From contig JAVMKO010000209.1 in assembly GCA_032164245.1 (NCBI GenBank), positions 62,001 through 126,000 on the forward strand: a DNA stretch of 64,000 bases. Direction: 5' to 3'. A program made the translations under genes and the position numbers. Positions 63,042 through 64,000 of the stretch are shown here, in pieces; position 1 is the stretch's first letter, and every line of letters begins with the position of its first letter. Under the pieces are notes generated by a model. The model was not told where the DNA came from. It worked only from the letters and a program-made list of their open reading frames with translations, and made no database searches. This DNA comes from Sternotherus odoratus (taxonomy: Eukaryota; Chordata; Testudines; Kinosternidae).

Positions 63042-64000
63042 ACTGTGTTTGGCTTCTGGCTAACCAGTGGGGTACTGCAGAAGCTATTTTGTAACTGACT
63101 TGGCGAAGCTAATTATACAATAAACCCCAGTTTTGGGGATTGTCTCCCTATTTCTTGCTGTCTGCCATGTGTGGTATTTTCGGTGTGACTCATCCCAGCC
63201 ACACAGTCACAATCAGCTCACCAAAGTCACAGGTTTTACTGACTCTCCTTAATTCTCTGACATGTTGCTCTAGAGTGTCATCATTTTTTGCATGCATGTA
63301 AAAATGTTGTATCTGTCAAAGGTCTCCATTTTTTGTCATGCAATGTTCCTCAAATTTAGTCAGTATTTTACTTAACTTCATGCTTTCATCTTCTTCAAAC
63401 TGAAAGTTGTTATAATTATCTAATACTTCCTCCCCAAGAACATGAAAAAGGACGGATGATTTCACTTTCTCATTTTTCTCTTCTACCCTGTGATTGGTAA
63501 AATACTATTCAAATTTCTGTTGGAATTTCTTCCAGTTCTGTGCAACACTGTGTGACAATGGCTTTCCATCCATGTTTGGCTTTCTTCCTTTCTTAAGCTA
63601 GTCAAGCTACTATTGTGCTCATAAAATAAATACTAAAGCTTTTGTTTGTTTCTGGTAAATGCTCTGCCTGTTCCCCTGGTCTCTGCTTTCAGTTTCAAAC
63701 ACAGGAATTAAGCTCAAAATGGCTGTCAGTCTCTTTCTCATTCAGTCCTTCTGACACAATGGAATAATCTTGGGGTTCATTTAACAACAAATCAGTGAGT
63801 GAGAGAGGAATCAAACTTTTAATTATAAACTAACTAGAGAGCATCTGTGGTGAACTGCCATGCACAGCTACATGGTATTATCCAGTTTTGTTTCCAAGGT
63901 GCAGCTCAAAATTCCTGTAGTCATAATACCACCCTTTTGAAGGAGCCTGTCTACATTATAATCTTGTACAAATGTATCTCTACAACTGACACCGCACTGC

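Larger units (their letters stand above)
61897..63205 (+). mobile_element. LTR inserted in gypsy gag remnant
   Basis: GTCAC occurs at both edges (61892-61896 and 63206-63210), and the gag frame continues across if the inner part is removed. A TATA-like box (gaggatataaaag) is near 62341 and AATAAA near 63119. Two MITEs (62510-62638 and 62936-63041) lie inside it. The first bases do not begin with TG, so the exact left end is uncertain. Confidence 0.65.
61360..63560 (-). mobile_element. Ty3/gypsy-like gag remnant split by an LTR
   Basis: On the minus strand, gag-like peptides flank the LTR at 61897-63205: WKKFQQKFE, VLFHVLGEEVLDNYNNFQFE, and VRELRRVSKTCDFGELI on one side (63.2-63.56 kb), then ESLVTDRIIFNATNDSIKRQ and a decayed zinc-knuckle-like FCGKCG...FAKCCRS on the other. 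Stops interrupt the frame. A second copy lies at 26090-27330. Confidence 0.7.

Overview
The window looks like nuclear DNA of a turtle, most likely a cryptodire. No single gene shows this; the repeats do. They include tRNA-derived SINEs of the tortoise Pol III (Cry) type, several CR1 LINE fragments plus one CR1 copy with an intact ORF2, several hAT elements with 8-bp target duplications, Tigger-like elements, amniote MITEs and solo LTRs. Genes are split into small exons with GT-AG borders, so most long open frames are not genes. Species and chromosome cannot be read from the sequence; the gene content (butyrophilin-like and Ig-receptor genes) suggests an immune gene cluster of MHC/butyrophilin type. 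Layout: (1) 98-3214, plus strand: the 3' part of a butyrophilin-like (BTN-like) gene, with a 21-nt exon, a 27-nt exon, an intact B30.2 exon with a long charged tail, and a poly(A) signal. Its Ig and membrane exons would lie left of the window. (2) 3.2-7.1 kb: intergenic DNA with microsatellites, an AT-rich stretch and a MIR SINE. (3) 7127-19311, minus strand: an unrecognised Ig-superfamily receptor gene. It has one signal-peptide exon, four tandem blocks that each hold a 39-nt mini-exon plus a 294-nt Ig exon, and one membrane exon with an arginine in the transmembrane segment. All junctions are phase 1, so the blocks can be joined or skipped without a frameshift. (4) 19.4-38 kb: mostly repeats, including two Tigger-like elements with GC-rich minisatellites, a gypsy-type gag remnant with a solo LTR inside it, and a 3.2-kb CR1 copy nested in a hAT-like element. 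(5) 38056-60725, minus strand: a nearly complete BTN-like gene with signal peptide, IgV, IgC, transmembrane, 57-nt cytoplasmic, six small exons (five of 27 nt, one of 27 or 36 nt) and B30.2 exons. The B30.2 exon has an in-frame TAG where the conserved Trp of the YWEV motif should be, so the protein would lose most of its B30.2 domain. (6) 60.8-64 kb: upstream DNA with a second gypsy gag remnant interrupted by an LTR. Functionally, the two BTN-like genes encode membrane proteins with Ig ectodomains and a cytoplasmic stalk (plus B30.2 in gene A). The middle gene encodes a likely activating-type Ig receptor. This would make the window a piece of an immune receptor cluster. All exon models come from reading splice sites and frames by eye, without transcript data.
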